A stretch of DNA of 64,000 nucleotides. It comes from Metridium senile (Eukaryota; Cnidaria; Anthozoa; Actiniaria; Metridiidae). Below the pieces are notes generated by a model. That model did no database searches. It was not told the origin of the DNA and worked only from the letters and a program-made list of their open reading frames with translations. The position numbers and the translations under genes were made by a program. The stretch's first letter is position 1. Each line of letters begins with the position of its first letter. This document shows, one piece after another, positions 34,901 to 44,306 of this stretch. Location of the stretch: contig OX459101.1 of assembly GCA_949775045.1 (NCBI GenBank), forward strand, positions 12,450,347 through 12,514,346, written 5' to 3'.

Positions 34901-36526
34901 GAGAATGATGCGAGACGAGATAAGACGCGGTGTGCAAATGAAGCAAGAATGCAGACGTATATTGTCTCATCAGTTTTCATGCCTCAGTTACTTAAATGGT
35001 TACTTAAATAACATGGTGAGTCGATGCATCCACAGTTACTCATTGCAAAACCGACTGAGTAGTGGTTACTCAAATAATTGAGTGAATCGATGTATGCACA
35101 GTTACTCATGGTTCAATCAACTCGTTTTATTGGAGTTTTCGCGAGAAATCTGCATTGTGTTACGGTCTATGTATCTACAGTTAATGGCTGCAAAAACGAC
35201 TGAGCAGTGTTAACTCCGATAACTGAGTGAATCTATGCATCCACAGTTATTGACTGCAAAAACGACTGAGTAGTGGTTACTAGCACTCAAATAACTGAGT
35301 GAATCGATGCATACACAGTTAGTTACTCAATGGGTACTCAAATATCTGAGCAAATCGATGCATCCAGAGTTACTCACTGCAAAAACGACTGAGTAGTGGT
35401 TACTCAAATAATTGAGTGAATCGATGCATCCACAGTTACTCACTGCACAAACGACTGAGTAGTTTTTACTTAAATAACTGAGTAAATCGGTGCATACACA
35501 GTTACTCAAATAGCCGAACTTTTTGTGCAATAATCAAATTAGCAACGTCGCGACTAAGAAACACTTAAGCGCGAACGGGTGTCCTCGTTCAAGTCTACAA
35601 CTGAGATATATTTTTTGCAAATGGCGACATTAAAGTACCAGTGACTTTGCCCGATTTTTTGTTATTGTTTTGGGCTATTAGTAGAACGGTTTTGCGAAAT
35701 TATAAACAAAATCATACTTTTTTACAGTTTACGCGGCTGCATGCTATATTTCCTTGCGTTTTTCAGAACGCCATTGAGAATCTATTTGGGGATTTAGTTT
35801 ATGATGTGAACTTTGATGTTTTGCTCTTTAAAACTTGATTTGGGAACCTCCCATTTCACATAAAACGCAACAAAAATAGCTCAAAATATTTGCTAATACT
35901 CAAATTATTACCCATGAAAGAATAGAAACTTTATGGTTTTCAATAGTTATAGATAAAATAATCAAATATGATTTTTTGTACTGGAAATGTCGATGTGCAA
36001 ATTTGCTCAATATTTCAAGACTCAAGTCTCAATTTACCACCAGTCGTAAAACAATTCATCCTTGTCAGCAAAATTGGAAATAAAAAGTGTTTTTAAAAAC
36101 CTTCTTGTAATGAATTAAGTCTACAAAAGCTTTATTAATGACTTAGTAATAATTCTAGCAAATTGTTTCATTGAAAAGTAGTTAAATTGGATCTTTTTTG
36201 GTTATAATTGAGAACAATTTGAGGGCGTTTGCCACCTGTAAATAAACATAAAAGACAAGAAAATTCTGATATTTTCCCCCTGGTAGTTGATATATACTTA
36301 GATATATACTTAGTTTTACCTTATTATGGAGTTTCCAATAGTCCTTCTTGCTTCGATACCAGCCACGAGATAATCCATATTTATGCGGGAAAAAATATCT
36401 AAAAGAATAAGGAGCGGACGTAATTCTTTGGCGTTTCGCTAATCGATTTTGAAAATATTGACCATAACAATCCCGTGCTCCGAACCAAGCTACCAAAAAG
36501 GCTAGCATAAAAATCTTCGTTTTCAT
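23356..36526 (-). CDS. Secreted SGNH hydrolase-granulin fusion with giant low-complexity tail
   Basis: Nine exons with consensus splice sites join in one frame: 36526-36320, 34610-34118, 32570-32474, 31638-31522, 30671-30461, 29906-29749, 27834-27717, 27419-27335 and 26978-23356 (5109 nt, 1702 aa). The order of parts is: signal peptide MKTKIFMLAFLVAWFGARDC; a Pro/Gln-rich stretch (about 70-265) with about nine MPVQTPES-type repeats; an SGNH hydrolase (about 285-490); KGRRRF, a likely convertase site (502-507); a granulin domain (524-582); and a tail to 1702. All eight internal phases match and no stop is read through, so the exons very probably form one gene. The link from the signal-peptide exon to the next exon (both phase 0) is the least certain, because exon 1 can also splice to a short terminal exon. 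The function is unknown; a secreted or matrix esterase is an inference. A CR1-like LINE and palindromic elements lie in its introns. Confidence 0.75.
28011..28210 (-). mobile_element. tRNA-derived SINE family 2
   Basis: On the minus strand: GTGGCCTAGCGGTGAGAGC (box A) and GGTTCGATTCCCGGC (box B) followed by a body with GGGTTATCCGG-type sequence. Lies in the SGNH-granulin intron between exons 29906-29749 and 27834-27717. Confidence 0.8.
28391..28858 (+). mobile_element. CR1/L2-like LINE 3' end
   Basis: Frame with SSAAPELWNTLP, then SFKSKLKTWLFKQAF and a stop at about 28528, the standard end of CR1-clade ORF2. About 330 bp of 3' UTR follows, closing with GCTATATAAAATATAATTAT and an ATT repeat. 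Strongly 5' truncated. Confidence 0.85.
28888..28962. repeat. (AATC)n microsatellite
   Basis: About 17 AATC units after the LINE tail; surrounding 28960-29210 is degenerate AAT-rich simple repeat. Confidence 0.9.
29225..29412. repeat. 26 bp minisatellite, about 7 copies
   Basis: Unit GAATGGCTGATTGAGAGGAT plus GAAATT, near-perfect. It creates a repetitive antisense frame that is not a gene. Confidence 0.95.
30085..30215. repeat. GGGTGACCC / GGGTCACCC palindrome cluster
   Basis: Four near-copies of TAGGGTCACCCTACC or TAGGGTGACCCTACC within 110 bp, in both orientations, in an intron of the SGNH-granulin gene. Confidence 0.7.
30703..30947 (-). mobile_element. tRNA-derived SINE, copy 2
   Basis: About 90% like 3895-4146. 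A small deletion in box B (ACTGGGGACTCGTGACC on plus) separates it from copy 1. It starts about 30 nt upstream of exon 30671-30461. Confidence 0.8.
31079..31430. mobile_element. Palindromic MITE family A, copy 3, split by a LINE tail
   Basis: 31079-31237 and 31408-31430 are family A. The middle 31238-31408 is a LINE 3' end (GCGCTATATAAATATTAAAT then ATT and AAAT repeats). The family A terminus GGCGCAGGGAACTGC resumes after it. Confidence 0.75.
31676..31897. mobile_element. Palindromic MITE family C
   Basis: 220 bp hairpin: AGACTTGCTCCAAGTCTAGC mirrored by AAGACTTGGAGCAAGTCT; arms include TCATATCGGCCAAGAG and TTTTCAGTTGGTTGGAGTTC. Confidence 0.88.
32150..32395. mobile_element. TIR MITE family D
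   Basis: Ends GACGCGCGGTACCGTGGCCA and its complement near 32392, about 50 bp of inverted repeat including CACCCAAGAAA. It sits in the SGNH-granulin intron between exons 32570-32474 and 31638-31522. Confidence 0.85.
32600..32770. repeat. (GGT/GAT)n tract left of the LINE
   Basis: Simple repeat, resumed at 33955-34110 on the other side of the LINE. It begins 30 nt upstream of exon 32570-32474 and its polypyrimidine strand (minus) may serve that acceptor. Confidence 0.9.
32771..33945 (+). pseudogene. CR1-like LINE, 5' truncated reverse transcriptase
   Basis: The frame from 32771 (HFGFSGTVLKWFNSYL, GVPQGSILGPLLF, FYADDTQLY) is the RT core with the intact YADD-type catalytic motif. A single frameshift near 33095 moves to a second frame that continues with LLCNPSKTEV, LGVILD, RIDYANGLLY and ends after FSYAAPKLWNSLPQ at 33855. 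The 3' tail ends in an ATT repeat. It inserted in a GGT/GAT tract in an intron of the SGNH-granulin gene, antisense to it. The missing 5' part includes the endonuclease. Confidence 0.9.
33955..34110. repeat. (GGT/GAT)n tract right of the LINE
   Basis: Continuation of the tract at 32600-32770. On minus it codes for His-rich frames past the donor at 34118, which are intronic. Confidence 0.9.
34150..34380 (-). repeat. 24 bp coding repeat in the SGNH-granulin gene
   Basis: About nine units coding MPVQTPES/MPVQTPGG on the minus strand, exon 34610-34118. Substitutions between units mostly change the residues after P. Plus-strand frames here are shadows. Confidence 0.9.
34990..35525. repeat. About 65 bp minisatellite
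   Basis: Roughly eight imperfect units with AACTGAGTGAATCGATGCAT, CCACAGTTACTCACTGC and AACGACTGAGTAGTGGTTAC. Located in the first intron of the SGNH-granulin gene. 35530-36180 is AT-rich with nothing I can name. Confidence 0.85.
36182..36526 (-). CDS. Possible alternative short secreted peptide (86 aa)
   Basis: The signal-peptide exon 36526-36320 ends in phase 0 at AAG|GTAAAA. Only 84 nt downstream, TTTACAG followed by codons for VANALKLFSII and a stop (36235-36182) gives a second exon. The joined product has 86 aa: a signal peptide, then a basic, aromatic-rich peptide (LAKRQR, SFRYFFPHKYG, RGWYRSKKD). It could be an independent small secreted protein or peptide precursor, or a short isoform of the SGNH-granulin gene. 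The alternative, splicing from the same donor to 34610, also keeps the frame. I cannot decide between them without transcripts. Confidence 0.4.
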   Translation of the reverse strand: MKTKIFMLAFLVAWFGARDCYGQYFQNRLAKRQRITSAPYSFRYFFPHKYGLSRGWYRSKKDYWKLHNKVKLSIYLSIYQLPGGKYQNFLVFYVYLQVANALKLFSIITKKDPI

Positions 36527-36879
36527 TCTTTTTCATCGTATTTCTCCAAGCCTTTTAGCGGAACTCAGACTGGCTTTATGGCTGAAGTATTTTTGGCTTA
36601 CATCTCAGTTGTTATTGTGTAAAATGCCAGTAGTTTCGAAGCAGTGACTCCACTTAAATTGAGCTGATATTTACAAAACATGAGCGACTAAAAATGGCAA
36701 TGACGACAATTTCCTAACTCTGTCGTGATCGTTTAGCTGTCAAGGAATTGTCAATCTGCTTCTTGCCATCGATACTACATGGTTTTGTATCGTAATATCG
36801 AAGAAATGCATAGTTTTAGCTAGGTGTTGATGTGTCGTATGTGTGTAAACGCAACCTTGGGCACTGTACATTCATGCGT

Positions 36880-37235
36880 GTGCTGTCCAAGGCGGTCATC
36901 CCAAGAGAGAAATGCATTGTAGGCATACATCTATTTCGAAACGGTTGTCCAGGGCGATAAGTCATTCCAGGAAGGAAAGGAATTATAGGGATACATCTAT
37001 TTCAAAACTGTTGTTCAAGGCAAAAGGTTATCCCAGGAAGGAATTAAAGGAATTATAGGCATACATGACTTGAGCTTCTAGTCATTCCAAGAAGGAAAGG
37101 AATTATAGACATTTTATACATCTTTTTTAAAACGGTTGTCTAAGGCAAAAGGTCATTCAAAGACAGAAAGGAATTATATAGGCATACGCCTATTTCAAAA
37201 AGGTTGTCCAAGGCGATAGGCCATAGACATACACC
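36880..37235. repeat. About 80 bp degenerate tandem repeat
   Basis: About five units of AAGGAATTATAGGCATACAT, CTATTTCAAAACGGTTGTCC and AAGGCGATAGGTCATTCC, just upstream of the SGNH-granulin start. Related sequence at 44830-45010. Confidence 0.8.
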
Positions 37236-37904
37236 TGTTAAAAGAAGATTTTCAACTTCCCTAAACAAAAAAAGATAGAAATTATTATATTTGTAAAATA
37301 TTTGTCAAGGGGTTGTACCCCCCAAAATGATTATGAGTTTTGCAGGCGGGAATTAAATCAAAGTCCTTCTAACCACTGCTTGAGATATTAGTTGCTGTAC
37401 CCTAGTGGCGAGCAAGGACTACAATTTCGGTAAAAATAGTGTGCATTCTTGATGGGCTTCAATCTCCCTTCCCCTCCCCCTTTAAGTAGTGTTATGTCGT
37501 CAAATGTAATGTAATGTAATGAAGTCAAAGCTAAAATTGTATTGATGGGAAGGGGAGGCCAGGTTATCGCGAACAATAATAAATTGATTATAAGGTGAAA
37601 GAAAGAATAATAGGTGAGCGTAGTGTTGGTATAGTGATGGTAATTTGCCAATCATTTCAACAATAGATTTTGTAATTTTCTTTGTTCTAATAACAATGGT
37701 TGGTTAGCAAAACCATAACAAAATATGTTCGTCCACCTATAGAATTATTATTAAGAAAGAAGATAGCTATAGATGTTGACTAGATTGTATAGATGGTATT
37801 TGACCTCGTCATTTGGTCACCTGGTAAATGCATGGTACCGCTGACGCCCACGATACTTATTGCTAGCACTCTTGGGTTCCCTGTGGCAAACACCAGAGAC
37901 ATGT

Positions 37905-38410
37905 ACATAACATTTCGTGACATACAATGACATCGTGACATAACGTGACATACAATGACTTCGTCGCATAACGTGACATAAAATGACGGTTTGTCATAAT
38001 TAGTATAACGTGACATACAATGACTTCGTCGCATAACGTGACATAAAATGACGTTCTGTCATAGCATAACGTGACATAAAATGACGTTCTGTCATAACAT
38101 AACGTGACATACAATGACTTCGTCGCATAACGTGCCATAAAATGACGTTTTGTCATAATATAACGTGACATACAATGACTTCGTCGCATAACGTGAAATA
38201 AAATGACGTTCTGTCATAACATAACGTGACATAAAATGACGTTCTGTCATAACATAACGTGACATACAATGACTTCGTCGCATAACGTGACATATAAAAA
38301 TGACGTCCTGTCATGAAATAACGTGACATACAATGACATGATATCATGATATAACGTGACATATACAGCGTCTTCGTGACATAACGTGACACTCAATGAC
38401 GTGATGAAGT
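37905..38410. repeat. TGACG-rich minisatellite
   Basis: About 500 bp of units such as CATAACGTGACATAAAATGA and CGTTCTGTCATAA or CTTCGTCG. Every unit carries a TGACGT- or GTGACAT-type core. Antisense frames (MSRYVMTERHF repeats) are repeat artefacts. The rest of 37240-39290 is AT-rich and shows no gene. Confidence 0.9.
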
Positions 38411-39293
38411 GACATGACATAACGACATAGTGTTGTTTATTTTATCAAAAAAAAAAAAACACGACACAATTTTTTCAATATATATATTACAAAACAGCAG
38501 CATTTAATACAAACGTTTATTCTTATCCAAAATATAATCATATTTATTGATCGGCTATAATCATTAGAAAAATATAAATTCTAACTTATATATAAAGTTC
38601 AGAATACTACCAATTTTCATCTAGGATCCGTAAAGTTTTATTGAGAAAGTTCTGCGTGCACTACACCAAGTACAGAAGTGCCATTGTTTTCTTTAGGAAA
38701 AAATCTCCAAATTCTGCCTGGGCGTAAATCCGCAGTACCAGCAACTCATAAGTTGTTCGAAACTACCATCCATTTCTTTTTGGTTGCATTGTTTTCACGT
38801 AGTTTTTCTTCTTGCTTTAGAACTAAATATCTGCATATATATCTGCATATCTGAATATTCTGCAACATAGGCATAGTATTGTACGTTTCAACCTCTTGAG
38901 TTTCTATCACTACGCCACCCATGCATGCTGCGCCAGCCCACTAGCTTACTGACGTTTATGACAGCTCCTCCGACGAAGGGCTTACATCCAAAAGGTCAGT
39001 AAGATTTTACTCACTATTTACACTAGTTTATCTTTGTTTTCATCTATTTTAAAAATCGTTGTCGCATGCAGGGTATTGGTAATTTGAACACAGTTTCTGA
39101 TTTAGATTTCCAAGAAATATTTGTTTCATCATCTACCACTGCAACAACTTATTATAGTTATATGACATGTACAACCAAAATATGCTATGAATAAATCGAT
39201 AACAATTACCGGCATCCTTTGCAGGCTTCAGAGTATGGACGTAATATATAGCTTTGATTGCGTCAACGATTTTTGAAATAGGTTAGTCCATCG

Positions 39294-42200
39294 TTACTCT
39301 ACTAAAGCAGGAATTTCTCCCTTGTCTTGACCATGTGTTTCAGCTATTTTCTCTTCTTTATTAATATTATTTTCTTTGTCTTGTTGTAGTTTGGATGTGC
39401 TTTTGGTCGGAAAAGCAATCCTCATTTCTTCTGAAGCACTTAATATGGTTGAGATGATTGTGAAGAACATGGATAGACCCAGAATAACAACTATTGCGTG
39501 GAAGATCTCTAATATACCGGCAACAAGCTGTCTTGGCGGCTCTCCTGAAAATAGATAAAAATATATAAGAATAGTACCCTTCACAGTTCCCTGCGCCATT
39601 TTGAAAGGTAGCAGGGCCTTTGCATCGAAGCGAGACAAACGCTGAGCTTGCAATGATAGAGACACGTGAATAATTGTTCGGCAAGGTGTTAAAAGGTCTC
39701 TATCATTGCAACTCACTGCTCAATGTTCGTCTCGTTTCGATGCGAAGGCCCGGCTACCTTTTCTCTGGTTCTTTAGTGTCTGTATTATAGAGGTTCCACT
39801 GTATTACAAAGACGTTTCTGTCCGTATTTAAACAATTACACTGTATCTATCATTACCCTTACCTTCATTCGGTACCAGGTCCCCAAATCCAATCGTCGAG
39901 AATGTTACAAAACAAAAATACAGCGCCTCAAAAAACGACCAGTTTTGCGTCTGTGAATACAAAATGGCGCCGAGTAACAACGTTATTACCATAAACCCTA
40001 GTGTCCAGACCAACGTCCGAGTCTTCACAGTGACGTCATCGCTGTCACTGCATTGGACGGTGATGCGGTAATGTACGTAGTGAATAAAGTCATTGATACG
40101 ATCACCGATGCTTTTCAGGATCATTAAGTTCAGCGGTATTCCAAAAAATGCAAAAATCATACAAAATATTCTTCCTTCCAAAGTTGCTGGAGCCAAGTGG
40201 CCATAGCCTGGAATAGTAGAAGAATGGCATTAATCACTAGTTATACAATGGTTTCCAGTACTGGCATACGAGTCACTTGTATTTTCTAGTATACACACGA
40301 GCCTTTAGGCGAGTGTGTATGGAAAGAAAATACAAGTGACGAGTGGGATTGTATAACTATTTTATCCCAGATCATATACACCCTTTCGGAGAATGTTTGT
40401 CACCCGTGAAGTGAAAAGACTACAAGCTAGAAGCGCAGGGGACTATGGGTAAACTATGTATACTTTTCAAAACACAGGGATATCATTTTCACACCGACAC
40501 GCTTGTCAATATGTTGACAAATGAAAAATGACCGCTCTGACTTGTTAGACAACAAGAAAGACGTGTCGAATGCACATTTAGTTTCTGAACTGATCCACGA
40601 TCCTTTGCGCCACTAGCTTGTGTGCTTTTGACGGGTGACAACCTCTCCCGGAAAGGGTGTATATAAAATACAGAGAACCAGCAATGTCTCATGGGAAGAG
40701 GCAGTTGAATGCCGCCGAATATACAACGGTTTTAAAGCATTCTGATTGGTTGTATTTTATATGATGTGGGATATAATTAGACAATATACGTAATTGAGAC
40801 TCGGTGAGAGTCCAATTAATTAAGAGGTATATAGGAGTGATAAGTTGTCAATTTTGAAAATAAGCACTTTTTAAGCCTTGTTGATTTCATGCACCCCTAA
40901 AAGGTACAACTATGTGATGTTATTGTCAGCTAAACTTATTTTTAGCCGACAAAGCCAGGTAAAAATGACCCTAACAGGTACAAAGTCATGTCACGTAACT
41001 GACTGTAGTGCCAGAACCCTAAAAGGACCCTAAAATGTACGCACAGGAAATATTTTCAACGCTAAAAGGATCGCTGAGAACCTCTACAACTTGAAAAAAG
41101 GGAGTTTCCCCCATCCCCTACCCCGAGGGGCGAATTTCAGTCAGTAGGGGGAGCAAAAATACAACCCAAAGCTGGTTCAAACATATAGCACCAATCATTG
41201 TTCGTTTATAATTAATTGTCAAAATATCTTTGTGTTTTTGAAGTTCAATTGTATACTTTATAAAATTGTTTTTAAATTATTTTTATATAACAAATTGGGC
41301 AATTCTTAGTGTTATCTATCAACCATTGGATAAATACAATGAAATCAAAAATATATTAAACGCGTTAGTGGTTACGAAAACAAACAAAATTGAAAATCAT
41401 AAAACTCGCTGAAAAATTATCGACATTTTTTTTAAATTTTTGCTAATATTTTTTTTGGCTTTTTGTCTTAAAAACTCTTGACGCTTTTATAATGTAAGCA
41501 ATGTTCGCCCATTTATTAGAATATTGATTATAAAAACGTACTTAATTTGCTCTAAAATGGGTTTTAATACTTCTAATACAACAAAGACTGTTCGGTTAAT
41601 TCATATTCAAAACATTTCCTCTGAAACGTAAAATATTTTTAAAATATAGGTATAAATATGTTTTGATTATTCCGTCGATACATCCAAATTACTTTTCCTA
41701 CATTTGACGTCGGTTTTGCTATTAGTTCTTTTGCATTTGACTGCATTTCCTGGCTTAAATGAGTTCAATTTTACTAACGTACACTGATTTATATTTTATA
41801 ATTTCATTCTATAAGCTGATTGAATGCAATCTATAGAATGGCATTTTGTTTTTGTTTGATTTCGCTGCATTTCATTATCTTCAATTCTAAGACATTATAT
41901 CCTATTTCTTCCAATTAAAATAATTTTCAATTTGGATTCTATATAAAATGAATAAATATAATTTCTATTTATTTAAAGAGGATTTTCTGAAGATATTCAA
42001 TACTTAACAAAATAAAATAAAATGAAATGAAATAAGATGTCATGAAATGAATTGCAAGAAACTGCATTTATATTAGACGGAATTAAATGAAACACTTGAC
42101 GATGAAATATGACAAGAAAATTGCATCAATATAATATGAACAAAATGAAATATAATAAGAAGAAATAGGGTCAATTTATAATTAATATGATCTTTACCTA

Positions 42201-42519
42201 TCGTTGTAACCACACTCCATGTAAAATACAAAGACGCATAATACGACCATCTAGAACTACACCAACTTTCCATCGGTCCACCACAGCGATATTTCGTCGC
42301 CATCGATATCTTATGCACTATAAAATCAAACTCCTTTGTCGTAATATTGTACTTTTTATGAAGAGATTTCCTTATACCGTTCAAATGGACAACCTCTTGG
42401 GCTTCATTTTCGTTCTCTAAGACTTGAAATACTGCTGCGCCACAGAACAGATAAATACCTAATAAAATCACGAGGCAAAACAGCCGTTTCGTGTCGGTTT
42501 TGAGACGCTGTGGCGCCAT
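39294..42519 (-). CDS. Two-pore-domain (K2P) potassium channel
   Basis: Exons 42519-42198, 40207-39863 and 39544-39294 join in phase to 305 aa. The order is TM1 at about 12-35; an outer cap with a glycosylation site NIT at 58; pore 1 with TTIGYG at 105-110, the filter split by intron 1 (ATA G|GC TAT GGC); TM2 with GRIFCMIFAFFGIPLNLM; TM3 with GFMVITLLLGAILYS; pore 2 with STIGFGD at 211-217; TM4 at about 230-255; and a short charged cytoplasmic tail. GIPLNL and the GYG/GFG pair are typical of K2P background potassium channels, which dimerise to form one pore. The pore motifs look TASK/TALK-like, but I do not assign a subfamily. The channel is short because the C-terminal tail is only about 45 residues. 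Intron 2 contains a palindromic MITE copy 40 nt from the acceptor. Confidence 0.93.
39584..39764. mobile_element. Palindromic MITE family A, copy 4
   Basis: Lies within K2P intron 2. Right terminus is truncated (CTACCTTTTCTCTGG instead of the GCGCAGGGAACTG end). Confidence 0.88.
40290..40770. repeat. Two inverted repeats in K2P intron 1
   Basis: A short palindrome at 40295-40345 (CACTTGTATTTTCTAGTATA and complement), then 40372-40410 (CACCCTTTCGGAGAATGTTT, GTCACCCGT) inverted at 40625-40675. Probably an eroded foldback element. Confidence 0.6.
40856..41110. mobile_element. Dispersed repeat, uninterrupted relative of 13775-14700
   Basis: Gives the unfilled version of the site into which the 632 bp TTAA element inserted. 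The following 41110-42190 is plain AT-rich intron. Confidence 0.6.
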
Positions 42520-44306
42520 TAAGTTCCATATTTTATCGTCGTTGTGTTGTAATTTTCCTTAAGTTGGCTAGGTCATTGTTATTAAATGGAATCCTGTTGA
42601 AATCCACCAGAGAACTAGTTTGGACTAGTTGTAAGGGGTCGCTTGTCCGGACCTCAACGCGCAGGTCCGGTTTGAACAAGTTCAAAGACTAGTAGACCAT
42701 CACCATCACTGGTACCAGTAGAATAAACATTCAACAAAATAAAACGACAACGTGAACTACTTCGTAATGGCTCTTCTCAGTCGCTTTACTATGAATAGTC
42801 TTTTTCACACAAAACGACGGATCAATTGACGTCTGTCAAAGTTGTTCATCTTATGCGAATTCGACAAAATCAAACGTTTTTGCGTTTTAAATTGTGTTCG
42901 TGCCGTCTTCACACCAGACGATTTGTCCGCCATAAGACGATTTGTCCGTCATTAGACGACCTGTCAGTCGGCATACGACGATTTGTCCGTCATAAGACGA
43001 TTTGTCCGTCATAAGACGATTTGTCCGTCATAAGACGATTTGCCCGTCATTAGACGATTTGTCCGTGATTAGACGATTTGTCCGTCATAATTTAAGACGT
43101 TTTGTCCGTCTTTAGACGATTTGTCCTTCATAAGACGATTTGTCCGTCATAAGACGATTTTTCCGTCATTAGACGATTGGTCCGTCATAAGACGAATTGT
43201 ACGTCATAAGACGATTTGTGCGTCCAAACGATTTGTCCGCCAAAAGAATTTGTCTGTCATAAGACGATTTGTGCGTCTAGACGATTTGTCCGTCATAAGA
43301 CGATTTGTCCGTCATTAGACGATTTGTCTGTCATAAGACGATTGATCCGTCATAAGACGATTTGTCCGTCCAGACCGGATAAGTCCGTCTTGTCGTTTGA
43401 AAAAGGCTTATGATTTTGATTCATACTAATTTGTATTCGATGTCAGTGGTGTTCTGATTGCTTTTCATTTAAGCAAATCCATCCTGTTGGAAATTAGTTT
43501 GCAAATGGTAAACGATTTTCTGATCAGTCTCAAATCTCAAAAGGTTGTAATAAATTTCCGCGAAATGTTGGCCGGGAACTGTCGCGTTCCATTTCATTTC
43601 CGAACAGAATTTCCGGATGTTTTTACGTAATAGAAAGCGCCCCATTTGCACGTTTTGCAACCGGAATTTCCGTTTTTTCCACCTAAAAGAAAAGTACCCC
43701 TGAACAGCTAAAGTGATTTTCAAAGATGGATTTAGTCATAATCGTTCCTAAGTTGATTTCTTTATAAGCTGAGTGTATTTATTTGATTTCGCTTATTACA
43801 AGGCTTTTTCGATTTTTTTTTTTTTCAAGAACTATTTCTACTCCACAAAAATCAAATGGTCCGTCCTGGTCTTTTGATTAGCGTGAGTTAGATTTTCTTC
43901 TTCCTGTACGTAAACCGATTCGGTGCTCAAGCTTCAAAGAATCCATGTCTATCTCGGGACATTTTTCGCCAAAAGTTCGAACTGACTCCGCCTTTTTCAA
44001 ATTCATTTTATTTTTTCCTTCATTTTTTCCCTTTCTCTAAATACTTTGCCCAGCTTTAATCCAGCACCAAAAATCTCTGTTTTATTTATCAAGAAAAGCG
44101 GTAAGAAAAAAGAAAAAAAATCTTAAAAAAGAACCCTCTCCCTCCCCTCCCATATAACGTTTTAGTCCCGTTGAGTACATTTAAAATCGCGGGCTCAAGG
44201 TAAACAAAAGTTGTTCAAATTCAAAATTCAAACTTTACTGTCTACTTATAATATTCAGCATTTTTGCTCTTCATTTTATCAAAATATTGCCTTTTACCAA
44301 CTTAAT
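42520..44306. promoter_or_regulatory. Divergent interval between K2P channel and F-box gene
   Basis: 1.8 kb between the K2P start (42519, minus) and the F-box start (44307, plus). The left half is dominated by a GACGATTTGTCCGTC minisatellite (42905-43385, listed separately). The right half (43400-44300) is AT-rich with poly-T and poly-A tracts and no motif I can name. It must hold both promoters unless first non-coding exons lie elsewhere. Confidence 0.35.
42905..43385. repeat. 18-19 bp GACGATTTGTCCGTCATAA minisatellite
   Basis: About 24 units with small length changes, 400-900 bp upstream of the K2P start and 0.9-1.4 kb upstream of the F-box gene. Each unit contains GACG and CGTC in mirror order. 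Not a CRISPR array: there are no unique spacers and the host is a eukaryote. Confidence 0.93.

Noticed and set aside
42905..43385. CRISPR-like array
   Set aside because: Tandem units with no unique spacers in an animal genome; it is a minisatellite.
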